From Legionella jordanis (GTDB lineage Bacteria > Pseudomonadota > Gammaproteobacteria > Legionellales > Legionellaceae), in NCBI RefSeq assembly GCF_900637635.1, contig NZ_LR134383.1, positions 1,705,501-1,769,500 of the forward strand: a DNA stretch of 64,000 nt, in the 5' to 3' direction. A program made the position numbers and the translations under genes. Numbering within the stretch: position 1 is the stretch's first letter; every line of letters starts with the position of its first letter. Below the pieces are notes generated by a model. That model made no database searches. It was not told where the DNA came from and saw only the letters and a program-made list of their open reading frames with translations. Positions 9,232 through 17,243 of this stretch are shown here, piece after piece.

Positions 9232-9800
9232 TATTCGCTATACTCTTCTTCGGGAACAGGTTCAACTTCAGAGATCAATAACTCTGTGATCTCATGGAGA
9301 GCTGGTAATTCATTTAGGCTTTGTAGATTAAAATAATTTAGAAATGCTTTGGTTGTAACATAAACCGCAGGTTTGCCCGGTACATCACGATGCCCTGCAA
9401 TCTTTATCCATTCTCTTTCCAACAAAGTCTTTATCATCGAACTGCTAACCGCGACACCTCGTAAATCCTCAATGTCTGCACGGGTCACGGGTTGGCGATA
9501 GGCGATAATGGCTAAGGTTTCCAATAAAGCGCGGGAGTATTTAGCAGGTTTTTCAACGTACAAGCGATTTATCCAGCCAGAGTATTTTACTTTGGTTTGA
9601 AAACGATAACCACTGGAAATCAGTTTTAATTCAATTGCACTGTCTTCATACTCTTTTTCAAGCTCAAGCAATGCTTGCTTTAGCTGTTCTACATCAGGCT
9701 TTTCCCAGTCGTCAAATACAGCTTGCAACTGCTCCAAACTTAAAGGCTCATTGCTATGCATTAGCAATGCTTCGATGATTCGTTTAAGTTCATTATCCAT
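9231..9800 (-). CDS. scpB: Segregation and condensation protein B
   Basis: Product of 189 residues, the usual length. ScpB dimers bind ScpA and form the kleisin part of the SMC-ScpAB complex that compacts and separates chromosomes. Two winged-helix units are visible: the first around residues 1-70 and the second around 90-165, with the strongly conserved LLETLAIIAYRQPVTRADIE and RGVAVSSSMIKTLLEREWI. The ScpA gene overlaps it by eight bases and rluB by one, so the three are translationally coupled. Confidence 0.95.
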   Translation of the reverse strand: MDNELKRIIEALLMHSNEPLSLEQLQAVFDDWEKPDVEQLKQALLELEKEYEDSAIELKLISSGYRFQTKVKYSGWINRLYVEKPAKYSRALLETLAIIAYRQPVTRADIEDLRGVAVSSSMIKTLLEREWIKIAGHRDVPGKPAVYVTTKAFLNYFNLQSLNELPALHEITELLISEVEPVPEEEYSE

Positions 9801-10593
9801 CTTGAACAGCCTGTAGATGAATGGCCTTAAATGGCTGAACCTGAGTGATGCTGATTAACGACTGCCTTGCCAGCTCAAGAATGGCAAGCAAGGTCACAGC
9901 CAAGCCCATACGGCCTTCGCTGGGGTTGAATAATTGCTCGAATGGAATGAAATTTTCCAGGTACAAACGATCCAAAATATTGCTCATCCTTTCTCTTACA
10001 GATAATGGTTCACGACTAATTTGATGATGACTCAAATGACTTTGCCGTTTTAATACATCGCGCATGGCTTCCGTTAAAATACCCAAATCAACGTCTGGGT
10101 GTAAGATTGTTTTTTCAAGCCTGTCGGAAAACAAAGCGAAAGTAAAAATATCACGCTCGCAACGGGGCAATTCATCAAGTGCCATGGCTGCATGTTTAAT
10201 TTGCTCATAAGCCTGAAGTTTACGGACCAGTTGCATGCGTGGATCGTCCTCAACGTCTTCTTCCGGATTAACCGTTGGAGGCAATAACATGCGAGATTTA
10301 ATCTCAGCAAGCACCGCAGCCATAACCAGGTATTCCGCGGCCAATTCTAATCGCTGTTTTTCCATTAATGCAATGTATTGCATGTATTGTTGCGTTATTA
10401 GAGAAATGGGTATGTCAAGAATATCCAGGTTTTGGCGTCTAATCAGATAAAGCAATAAATCAAGAGGCCCTGAGAATGAATCCAGCAGAACCTCAAGAGC
10501 ATCAGGTGGTATGAATAAATCAGCTGGTACCTCAGTGAAAGGTTGCCCTGCAACCACAGCAAGCACTGAGGTTCCTTCAGATTGGGTCATCAT
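9793..10593 (-). CDS. scpA: Segregation and condensation protein A
   Basis: Product of 266 residues. ScpA is the kleisin that bridges the SMC heads. The family pattern SFSGPLDLLLYLIRRQNLDI (about residues 38-57) followed by IPISLITQQYMQYI is clear, as is the helical MAAVLAEIKSRMLLP. The C-terminal winged helix spans roughly 200-255. ATG at 10593 overlaps the trpS stop by one base (TAATG); the next codon is also ATG. Genomes with ScpAB normally carry an SMC gene elsewhere. Confidence 0.95.
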   Translation of the reverse strand: MMTQSEGTSVLAVVAGQPFTEVPADLFIPPDALEVLLDSFSGPLDLLLYLIRRQNLDILDIPISLITQQYMQYIALMEKQRLELAAEYLVMAAVLAEIKSRMLLPPTVNPEEDVEDDPRMQLVRKLQAYEQIKHAAMALDELPRCERDIFTFALFSDRLEKTILHPDVDLGILTEAMRDVLKRQSHLSHHQISREPLSVRERMSNILDRLYLENFIPFEQLFNPSEGRMGLAVTLLAILELARQSLISITQVQPFKAIHLQAVQDG

Positions 10594-11807
10594 TAATAAT
10601 CGAGTCCCATTACTTCTCGAACGTCACTCATCGTTTTGTTAGCTTCCTCACGGGCCGCTTCGCTTCCCTCAGCAACAATGCGCTTAACAGAACTCAAATC
10701 AGTCTCATATTCCTTAATAGCCGCCTGTATAGGTCGAAGTTCTTGTTGAATGGAGTCCACAATAGGTCGCTTACAGTCAATGCAGCCGATTCCTGCGGTA
10801 CGACAACCTGTTTGCACCCAATCTTTTACGGAATCAGAAGAGTATATTTTATGCAATTGCCAAACCGGGCATTTTTCAGGTTCGCCTGGATCAGTCCGTT
10901 TTACACGAGCTGGATCGGTTGGCATGGTCAAAATTTTCTTTTCAACCTGTTCCAGGTCTTCACGTAAACTGATGGTGTTGTTATAAGATTTTGACATCTT
11001 TTGCCCATCCACGCCGGGCATTTTGGCTGTTTCAGTTAACATGGGGTGCGGTTCAGGCAAAATAATTTTTCCCGAGCCGTCTAAATAACCCAGTAACCGT
11101 TCCTTATCTCCTATTGAAAGATTGTGTTGGTTAACCAATAAGGCCTTAGCAGTATTTAAGGATTCATGGCAACCGTCTTGCTGAAATTGCCGCCGCAATT
11201 CGCTATACAACTTTCCATTTTTTTTACCCATTTTTTTTATGGCTTCGTGTGCCAACAATTCAAAATTGGGTTCGCGACCATAGATGTGGTTAAAACGTCT
11301 GGCAATTTCTCGGGTTAATTCAATGTGGGGAACCTGATCTTCACCAACAGGCACAAAATCAGCTTTGTAGAGCAACACGTCAGCACTTTGAAGAAGTGGA
11401 TAGCCTAAAAACCCATAAGTCGATAAATCCTTATCATGCAATTTGTCTTGTTGATCTTTGTAAGTAGGAACGCGTTCAAGCCAACCTAGCGGTGTAATCA
11501 TGGAAAGCAATAAATGCAATTCAGCATGTTCAGGGACCCACGACTGGATAAAAATTTTGGATAAACTGGGGTTTATACCGCAAGCCAACCAATCAATGAC
11601 CATGTCCCACAAAATCGTTTCAATAAAACCAGGTTCATCATAACGAGTCGTTAAACCATGCCAATCCGCAACAAAAAAATAACAATCGTATTGATGTTGC
11701 AATTTAAGCCAGTTTTTTAATACCCCATGGTAATGGCCTAAATGCAAACGGCCGCTGGCACGCATTCCGGAGACTACACGCTTACTATCACTGAATATAG
11801 CTGACAT
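10593..11807 (-). CDS. trpS: Tryptophanyl-tRNA synthetase, long form with cysteine cluster
   Basis: Class I aminoacyl-tRNA synthetase of 404 residues, about 70 longer than the compact E. coli type. The HIGH-type motif is GRLHLGHYHG (19-28) and the KMSKS motif is GQKMSKSYNN (268-277). An insertion of about 60 residues lies between 185 and 245. A cysteine set C313-x21-C335-x6-C342-x2-C345 near the C-terminus closely resembles the cluster that binds 4Fe-4S in the Thermotoga maritima enzyme. The gene overlaps scpA by one base. Function as TrpRS is secure; metal binding is inference. Confidence 0.93.
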   Translation of the reverse strand: MSAIFSDSKRVVSGMRASGRLHLGHYHGVLKNWLKLQHQYDCYFFVADWHGLTTRYDEPGFIETILWDMVIDWLACGINPSLSKIFIQSWVPEHAELHLLLSMITPLGWLERVPTYKDQQDKLHDKDLSTYGFLGYPLLQSADVLLYKADFVPVGEDQVPHIELTREIARRFNHIYGREPNFELLAHEAIKKMGKKNGKLYSELRRQFQQDGCHESLNTAKALLVNQHNLSIGDKERLLGYLDGSGKIILPEPHPMLTETAKMPGVDGQKMSKSYNNTISLREDLEQVEKKILTMPTDPARVKRTDPGEPEKCPVWQLHKIYSSDSVKDWVQTGCRTAGIGCIDCKRPIVDSIQQELRPIQAAIKEYETDLSSVKRIVAEGSEAAREEANKTMSDVREVMGLDY

Positions 11808-11834
11808 CTAAATCTAAATCCTTCGTTCAAATAG

Positions 11835-12455
11835 TTATTTAAAAGGTTCAGGATCGCCCTTTCCTTCGCGAAGTATAACCGGATAATCCCCGGTTAAATC
11901 AACTACCGTAGTGGGTTCTTGACCACAATTACCACCATCAATAATTAAATCGACCTGCGTTCCCAAGAGATCACGAATCGCTTCAGGTTCACTTAGCGGG
12001 GCCTTGGCTCCAGGCAAAATTAAAGTGGTGCTCATCAAAGGCCCTTCAAGACAATCCAATAAAGCTAAAGTTATTTTGTTTTCTGGAACTCTAAGCCCTA
12101 AAGTTTTTCGCTTGGGATGCAGCATTAAGCGGGGGACCTCATGGGTGGCATTTAGGATAAACGTATAAGAGCCCGGCGTGAATGCCTTAAGTAAGCGAAA
12201 TATTGAGTTTGGAACTTTGGCATACGTGCCTAATTGTGACAAATCGCGACAGACCAGTGTCATATTGTGGTTTTTATCCAGTTGTCGCAATCGTCTTATG
12301 CGCTCCAAAGCAGATTTATTACCTAATTTGCAGCCCAAGGCATAACCGGAGTCGGTGGGATATACCAGCAAACCACCTTCTTCAATTAAATTGGCCGCTT
12401 GCCTTAACAAGCGTGCTTGCGGATTATCAGGATGTATGGCAAAAAAATGGCTCAT
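11835..12455 (-). CDS. yciO: YciO/YrdC-like protein (Sua5 family)
   Basis: Product of 206 residues with the YrdC fold: LLVYPTDSGYALGCKLGNK near residues 29-47, the basic patch MLHPKRKTLGLRVP, and STTLILPGAK. Sua5/TsaC members make threonylcarbamoyl-AMP for tRNA t6A37; YciO is a paralogue with weaker activity. Placement beside a PHP phosphatase and trpS-scpAB-rluB is the E. coli yciO-yciV neighbourhood, so YciO is favoured over TsaC. Good ribosome site GGGAG before the ATG at 12455. Confidence 0.85.
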   Translation of the reverse strand: MSHFFAIHPDNPQARLLRQAANLIEEGGLLVYPTDSGYALGCKLGNKSALERIRRLRQLDKNHNMTLVCRDLSQLGTYAKVPNSIFRLLKAFTPGSYTFILNATHEVPRLMLHPKRKTLGLRVPENKITLALLDCLEGPLMSTTLILPGAKAPLSEPEAIRDLLGTQVDLIIDGGNCGQEPTTVVDLTGDYPVILREGKGDPEPFK

Positions 12456-12467
12456 GTAGCTCCCCAG

Positions 12468-13295
12468 TTAAATATTCCATTGACGCCAAATTGGCGTACA
12501 GTTTAACGGTAGTTGCTGTTGTCTACCAAGAGAAACACGCGATAATGCATCGCCATGGTAATCGGAGCCGGTGGACGCAAGCATTTGAAACCGTTGGCAA
12601 AGACCGGCCATGTCATTGATTTGCAGCGCCGTCATTTCTCCGGAAATGACTTCCAATCCATTGCCGCCCACTTCTTTAAAATCCGTGATCAATTCATGAA
12701 GTTTGGTTTTGGTTAAACCATATTTTAATGGATGAGCTAAAACCGCCTCGCCATTGGCTTTTTTAATACCTGAAACAGCTTCGGCTAATGTCAGCCAAGT
12801 GGTTCGAACGTAAGCGGGACGCCCTCTCCCCAAAAAACGTTTAAAAGCACTATCAAAATCTTTGACCACCCCTTCATTCACTAACACTTGAGCAAAATGA
12901 GGTCTGCCCACGCGCTCGTGCCCGGCGAGCTCACAGGCCTTACTGTAAGCCTGCTCGACACCACAGAATTTCATTTGTTCGCCAATTTGTAAAGCTCTGT
13001 TAATTCTATTTTGGTTTTGCTGTTGAATGAGTGCATCAAGGTCAACATCTTGGTGATTGATGTTTAAACCAAGAACATGAACATCATGTTTTTTCCAACG
13101 CGCACTCAGTTCAATACCGTTTATGATAGTCACTGAGGAATCAATGGCTGCTTTATGAAGACTCTCGAGTCCATTGATGGTATCATGATCCGTCAGAGCC
13201 AAAATTTGTACATTTGATTGAATGGCCTTATTAAGCAAAGCTTCGGGACTCAATTTTCCATCGGAAAAGTGACTGTGACAGTGTAAATCTATCAT
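12468..13295 (-). CDS. PHP-domain phosphatase (RNase AM / YciV type)
   Basis: Product of 275 residues from the ATG at 13295; an upstream TTG at 13316 would add seven residues but the family usually starts right before the first metal motif. Metal-binding motifs are DLHCHSHFSDG at the N-terminus, LALTDHDT, EAVLAHPLKYG and GSDYHGD near the end. E. coli YciV (RnaAM) is a 5'-3' exonuclease/3',5'-nucleotide bisphosphate phosphatase that trims rRNA 5' ends. Neighbouring yciO supports this call, although PHP enzymes vary in substrate. Confidence 0.85.
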   Translation of the reverse strand: MIDLHCHSHFSDGKLSPEALLNKAIQSNVQILALTDHDTINGLESLHKAAIDSSVTIINGIELSARWKKHDVHVLGLNINHQDVDLDALIQQQNQNRINRALQIGEQMKFCGVEQAYSKACELAGHERVGRPHFAQVLVNEGVVKDFDSAFKRFLGRGRPAYVRTTWLTLAEAVSGIKKANGEAVLAHPLKYGLTKTKLHELITDFKEVGGNGLEVISGEMTALQINDMAGLCQRFQMLASTGSDYHGDALSRVSLGRQQQLPLNCTPIWRQWNI

Positions 13296-13471
13296 GGCAA
13301 GAAGGTATGAACGCAAAATAAGCCTTAATTGTACATTATAATCGAATACTTTGTGGATTTGTATTGTTTATTTGAGAATCAGTAAGATATGTACTTAATC
13401 TTTATGTATTTTATTGATGTTTTGTAATCAATGTTTTATCGTAGCGTCTTTTTTCTAAACAGGGATTAGCC

Positions 13472-14161
13472 ATGATGTCAATCATAGTACTAGTCGATGA
13501 TAACTCGATTAATCAACTCCTAATCAAAAAAATGATTACAACCCTTTTTGGTCAATCCTGTGAATTGAAGATCATTTCTTTTAAAAGTGGTACACAAGCC
13601 AATGAATTTTTCCTCGATACCAGAAATCAATATGACATTGTCATTCTCGATGGAAACCTTGAAACTGATACAACCAACACAAATAGCAAGATTTCAAATT
13701 CCATTGCTTTTTTTGAGAAAACTTCTCAGCCCCAGGCGTTCAATGGACCTGATGTGGCAATTACCATTCTTGAAAAAAATCCGAATGCCAACATTGTTGT
13801 CTGGACAGATGACGAGACGATGCTAAGCCGATTTAAAACCATCTTTACTCAAAAAAAGGGCAGTGACTTGCTGCTTCAGTTAAAAAAGCCATGCAATCTG
13901 GACAACCTAAAAGAAGTATTAACCCCTCTAATCTTCAAAAAAGCGCCCAAAATCCCCAACGAAATTTCAAGCGAATGCCCATCAGCCCACACAGAAGCTT
14001 CTAATTCGACCAACTTCGAATCAATGGCTTCAGTAAAACCACCCAGTAAATGTCCGAAACTGTTTAAGGAAGCATCGACCGCATCGACCACGCTACTTGT
14101 TCCTGATGATTCCTCAGACACCTCACCAACAAGGCGACGTGCATTTTCAAGCATCCTCTAA
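13472..14161 (+). CDS. Stand-alone receiver-domain protein with internal insert and Ser/Thr-rich tail
   Basis: Product of 229 residues (ATG at 13472 or the adjacent ATG at 13475; AGGGA upstream). Residues 1-155 read as a response-regulator receiver: acidic pair D9-D10, probable phospho-acceptor D60 in VILDG, switch Thr112 in VVWTDD and K139 in LKKPC. Between D60 and the next helix there is an extra polar stretch (about residues 62-92) unusual for this fold. Residues 155-229 lack any output domain and are rich in Ser, Thr, Pro and Glu. No histidine kinase is adjacent. It may relay or sink phosphate, or act through the tail. Function not assigned. Confidence 0.7.
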   Translation: MMSIIVLVDDNSINQLLIKKMITTLFGQSCELKIISFKSGTQANEFFLDTRNQYDIVILDGNLETDTTNTNSKISNSIAFFEKTSQPQAFNGPDVAITILEKNPNANIVVWTDDETMLSRFKTIFTQKKGSDLLLQLKKPCNLDNLKEVLTPLIFKKAPKIPNEISSECPSAHTEASNSTNFESMASVKPPSKCPKLFKEASTASTTLLVPDDSSDTSPTRRRAFSSIL

Positions 14162-14168
14162 TAAGGCA

Positions 14169-14230
14169 AATTGCTTGCGAAAATCTATATTTGTGAACTA
14201 TTCTTAGCTTACAAGCAATTAATTTTTTTA
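14169..14230 (+). terminator. Possible long-loop terminator before ybeZ
   Basis: Arms AATTGCTTG (14169-14177) and CAAGCAATT (14212-14220) form nine perfect pairs with a 34-base loop, followed directly by AATTTTTTTA. The T-run favours a terminator for the receiver gene, but the loop is long, and the TTG start of ybeZ lies only nine bases further on. Confidence 0.35.
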
Positions 14231-14238
14231 TAGAAACA

Positions 14239-15174
14239 TTGAGCAGTAAATTACAAAATGAAAGGCTAAATTATTCTCCCCTCAATTCGCGGCAATTAGC
14301 CAATTTATGTGGTGCATATCACGAAAATATAAAACTCATAGAACTCTTTTTTAACATTAACATCAAGGTCGACCATGATGAGGTAGTTTTATTTGGCTAT
14401 TCCCAACCCGGTTTGGTACGGGCCAAACAAGTTATTAAGCAATTGCACAAGCTTGCCGACAGACCCATTCAAGCCGAGACCGTTAATTCATTTTTAGCAA
14501 ATAAGGATCCAAAAAAGGTTATGTCACAATCGATAAAGATGTCCAGAAAAACCATTCTTCCGAGGAACCATAAACAAGCAGACTACCTAGACAGCATCAA
14601 CAAGCACGACATTACTTTTGCTGTAGGTCCTGCAGGTACTGGCAAAACTTACCTCGCTGTTTCAAAAGCCATTGAAGCCTTTGAAAAAGGTGAAGTGCAG
14701 CGTTTAGTGCTGGTAAGGCCAGCAGTTGAAGCGGGTGAAAAATTAGGCTTTCTCCCCGGGGATTTGGTTGAAAAAGTGCTTCCCTATCTTCGCCCAATTT
14801 ATGACGCCTTATATGAAATGATTGGTTTTAAAGAAACGCAAAAGCTGATTCAATCTGACGTGATTGAGGTACTTCCGCTCGCCTTTATGCGAGGTAGGAC
14901 GCTAAATGAAGCATTCATAATTCTGGATGAGGCTCAAAACACCACCATTCCTCAAATGAAAATGTTTTTAACACGCATGGGGTTTGGCTCTAAAACAGTG
15001 ATTACAGGTGATGTCACTCAAATTGACTTGCCGAAAGGAACTGAATCTGGATTGTTGCATGCAGCAAAGTTATTAGCCCATATTCCCGAGATCAGTATTC
15101 ATTACTTCAGCAGCCGTGAGGTAGTGCGACATCCTTTGGTTTCGCGTATCATTGACTCATACGATGATATTTAG
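14239..15174 (+). CDS. ybeZ: PhoH-like ATPase YbeZ
   Basis: Product of 311 residues. An N-terminal KH-like part (LANLCGAYHENIKLIELFFN) precedes the PhoH ATPase domain with Walker A GPAGTGKTYLA and Walker B FIILDEAQNTT. YbeZ associates with the RNase YbeY and is thought to act in RNA metabolism as an ATP-dependent helicase. The start is most likely TTG at 14239, because the conserved N-terminal part lies well before the first in-frame ATG (residue 94). Followed after 12 bases by ybeY and then ybeX, the standard order. Confidence 0.92.
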   Translation: MSSKLQNERLNYSPLNSRQLANLCGAYHENIKLIELFFNINIKVDHDEVVLFGYSQPGLVRAKQVIKQLHKLADRPIQAETVNSFLANKDPKKVMSQSIKMSRKTILPRNHKQADYLDSINKHDITFAVGPAGTGKTYLAVSKAIEAFEKGEVQRLVLVRPAVEAGEKLGFLPGDLVEKVLPYLRPIYDALYEMIGFKETQKLIQSDVIEVLPLAFMRGRTLNEAFIILDEAQNTTIPQMKMFLTRMGFGSKTVITGDVTQIDLPKGTESGLLHAAKLLAHIPEISIHYFSSREVVRHPLVSRIIDSYDDI

Positions 15175-15186
15175 CAAAGGACAATT

Positions 15187-15663
15187 ATGAGCTATCACAT
15201 TGATTTACAGCTAGCCTGTAATGAATCCCTGCCCGTTGAGGAGACTTTTATTATCGACTGGGCCAGGTTAGCTCTAGCTGACCATATCAGTTCGGCGGAA
15301 TTAACCTTGCGCTTTGTAGACCAAGGAGAAATACAGGAACTAAATCGAATTTACAGAAAACAGGATAAGCCAACCAATGTACTCGCTTTTCCTGCCACAA
15401 TTCCCGATAATATCGATTTGGACTATCCATTGCTTGGCGATATAATCATTTGCCCAGCGGTTTTACTAGCGGAGAGCACCGAGCTTGATAAACCCTTGCA
15501 GGCACATTGGGCACATATTGTGATTCACGGGGTACTTCATTTGTTAGGCTATGATCATATTATTGATTCGGAAGCCGAAATCATGCAGGGTCTGGAAATT
15601 AGCTTGCTTGCTAAATTAGGTTTTGCTAACCCATATGAAACAGAGGATAACCATCTTGAGTAA
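15187..15663 (+). CDS. ybeY: Endoribonuclease YbeY (rRNA maturation factor)
   Basis: Product of 158 residues. The metal-binding signature HGVLHLLGYDH followed by IIDSEAEIM is complete with its three histidines, and QDKPTNVLAFPA is the other conserved segment. YbeY is a single-strand RNase needed for 16S rRNA 3' end processing and ribosome quality control. An AAAGGA site precedes the ATG. The last eight bases overlap the likely TTG start of ybeX. Confidence 0.95.
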   Translation: MSYHIDLQLACNESLPVEETFIIDWARLALADHISSAELTLRFVDQGEIQELNRIYRKQDKPTNVLAFPATIPDNIDLDYPLLGDIIICPAVLLAESTELDKPLQAHWAHIVIHGVLHLLGYDHIIDSEAEIMQGLEISLLAKLGFANPYETEDNHLE

Positions 15664-16483
15664 AGAGGATGAAAACGGTTCTCTATTTACGCGCCTGAAG
15701 CAATTTTTGCAAGTTGAACCACAAAATAAAGAGGAATTAATCGGTTTATTGCGTGATGCCCACGAGCGCTCACTGATTGATTCTGAAACTTTAACCATGA
15801 TGGAAGGTGTCATTCAGTTTGCGCAAATGCGGGTGCGGGACATTATGTTACCCAAAAAGCAAATGACCTCTGTTCCAAATGATGCAGAATTTAAAGAAAT
15901 CGTTGATATTGTCAGCAGCTCTGGACACTCCCGTTTCCCGGTTACAGGTGATCATAAAGATGAAGTCATTGGCATTTTGCATGCCAAAGACTTGCTGCGA
16001 TTCCAGGCGGATGAGCTGTTGGAATTTGATTTGGATGACATCATACGCCAAGCCACTTTCGTCCCCGAAAGTAAACGGCTTGATATTTTACTCAGTGAGT
16101 TTCGCAACAGCCGTAATCATATGGCCATTGTCGTGGATGAATACGGGGCAGTAAGTGGCTTTGTCACCATCGAAGACATTATCGAACAAATTGTTGGTGA
16201 TATCGAGGATGAATTTGACATTGATGAAGAAAGCTACATCAAGGCCCACGGCGACTCCTACTACATTGTGAAAGCACATACTCCAATAGAAGATTTCAAT
16301 GAGGAACTTGGCGCAAATTTCAGCGACGATACTTATGATACCATCGGCGGCATTGTGATGAGCAGTTTCGGTCATTTACCGCAAAGAGGCGAAACGATTA
16401 CAATAAACCAATTTGAATTTAAAGTAATAAATTCAGACTCAAGACGAATTAAATTATTAGGTTGTCTGGACAAGCGCCAGTAA
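15656..16483 (+). CDS. ybeX: CorC/YbeX family CBS-domain protein
   Basis: About 275 residues. After a short helical N-terminus come two CBS domains (roughly residues 55-115 and 120-175; MLPKKQMTSV and RNHMAIVVDEYGAVSGFVTI) and a C-terminal CorC/HlyC domain (about 195-270). No membrane segment, as usual for the short soluble form. Homologues are linked to magnesium/cobalt efflux and, in E. coli YbeX, to ribosome maturation. The start is uncertain: TTG at 15656 gives MSKEDENGS and has AGAGGA at a good distance, while ATG at 15635 would add seven residues. Either start overlaps ybeY. Confidence 0.9.
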   Translation: MSKEDENGSLFTRLKQFLQVEPQNKEELIGLLRDAHERSLIDSETLTMMEGVIQFAQMRVRDIMLPKKQMTSVPNDAEFKEIVDIVSSSGHSRFPVTGDHKDEVIGILHAKDLLRFQADELLEFDLDDIIRQATFVPESKRLDILLSEFRNSRNHMAIVVDEYGAVSGFVTIEDIIEQIVGDIEDEFDIDEESYIKAHGDSYYIVKAHTPIEDFNEELGANFSDDTYDTIGGIVMSSFGHLPQRGETITINQFEFKVINSDSRRIKLLGCLDKRQ

Positions 16484-16562
16484 AATATATCGCAAGCCAT
16501 GTGGAGTGGCTGAGTATATTATTGCAGTAATTGACTAATTCAATATTAAGGGCGATTCAGTA

Positions 16563-17243
16563 ATGAATAATAACATCTTGATTGTGGATGACGATACCGA
16601 ACTATCCGATCTCTTAGTCCAATATCTTGAGTCAGAGGGGTTTAATGTCGTTGCGGTACATGATGGTGAAAATGCAGTTAAAAAAGCTCTTAATCAAGTA
16701 TTTGATGCCATTATTTTGGATGTCATGCTACCTAAGCTCAACGGTTTTGAAGTGCTTAAAGCGATTCGCGAACATTTAGAAACCCCTGTTTTAATGTTAA
16801 CGGCGCGTGGCGATGACATCGATCGCATTGTCGGTCTAGAGATTGGGGCTGACGATTATTTGCCTAAACCATGTAACCCGCGTGAACTGGTTGCTCGTTT
16901 ACGCGCTATCCTACGACGCACCCAAAAGATTCCCGCGCAACGACCAATTATTGAGCATTCAGGGATTGTCGTAGACTGTTCCAAACGTTTAGCTACGCAT
17001 CATGGCGAACCTATGGAACTGACGAATGCAGAATTTAATATTCTAGAAATGCTCATTAAATCCCCTGGTCAAGCCTTTTCCAAAGAAGAGTTAACCGAGT
17101 ACGCACTTGGGCGGAAATACACAGCATTTGATCGAAGCATTGATGTGCACATCAGCAATCTTCGCAATAAATTAGGCGATAATCAGCAGGGAGAGCCCTT
17201 AGTTAAAACTGTACGTGGGTTTGGATACATGTTTAATGCGTAG
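16563..17243 (+). CDS. cpxR: Response regulator CpxR
   Basis: Product of 226 residues, OmpR/PhoB class. The receiver has D9-D11, the phosphorylation site D53 (AIILDVMLP), switch Thr and Lys (MLTARGDD, YLPKP). The winged-helix DNA-binding domain covers about 130-225 (FDRSIDVHISNLRNKLGD). CpxR responds to envelope stress; in L. pneumophila it directly controls several icm/dot and effector genes. It overlaps cpxA by eight bases. CpxR rather than another OmpR member is chosen on sequence flavour (NNILIVDDDTELSDLL) and the CpxA-like partner. Confidence 0.88.
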   Translation: MNNNILIVDDDTELSDLLVQYLESEGFNVVAVHDGENAVKKALNQVFDAIILDVMLPKLNGFEVLKAIREHLETPVLMLTARGDDIDRIVGLEIGADDYLPKPCNPRELVARLRAILRRTQKIPAQRPIIEHSGIVVDCSKRLATHHGEPMELTNAEFNILEMLIKSPGQAFSKEELTEYALGRKYTAFDRSIDVHISNLRNKLGDNQQGEPLVKTVRGFGYMFNA

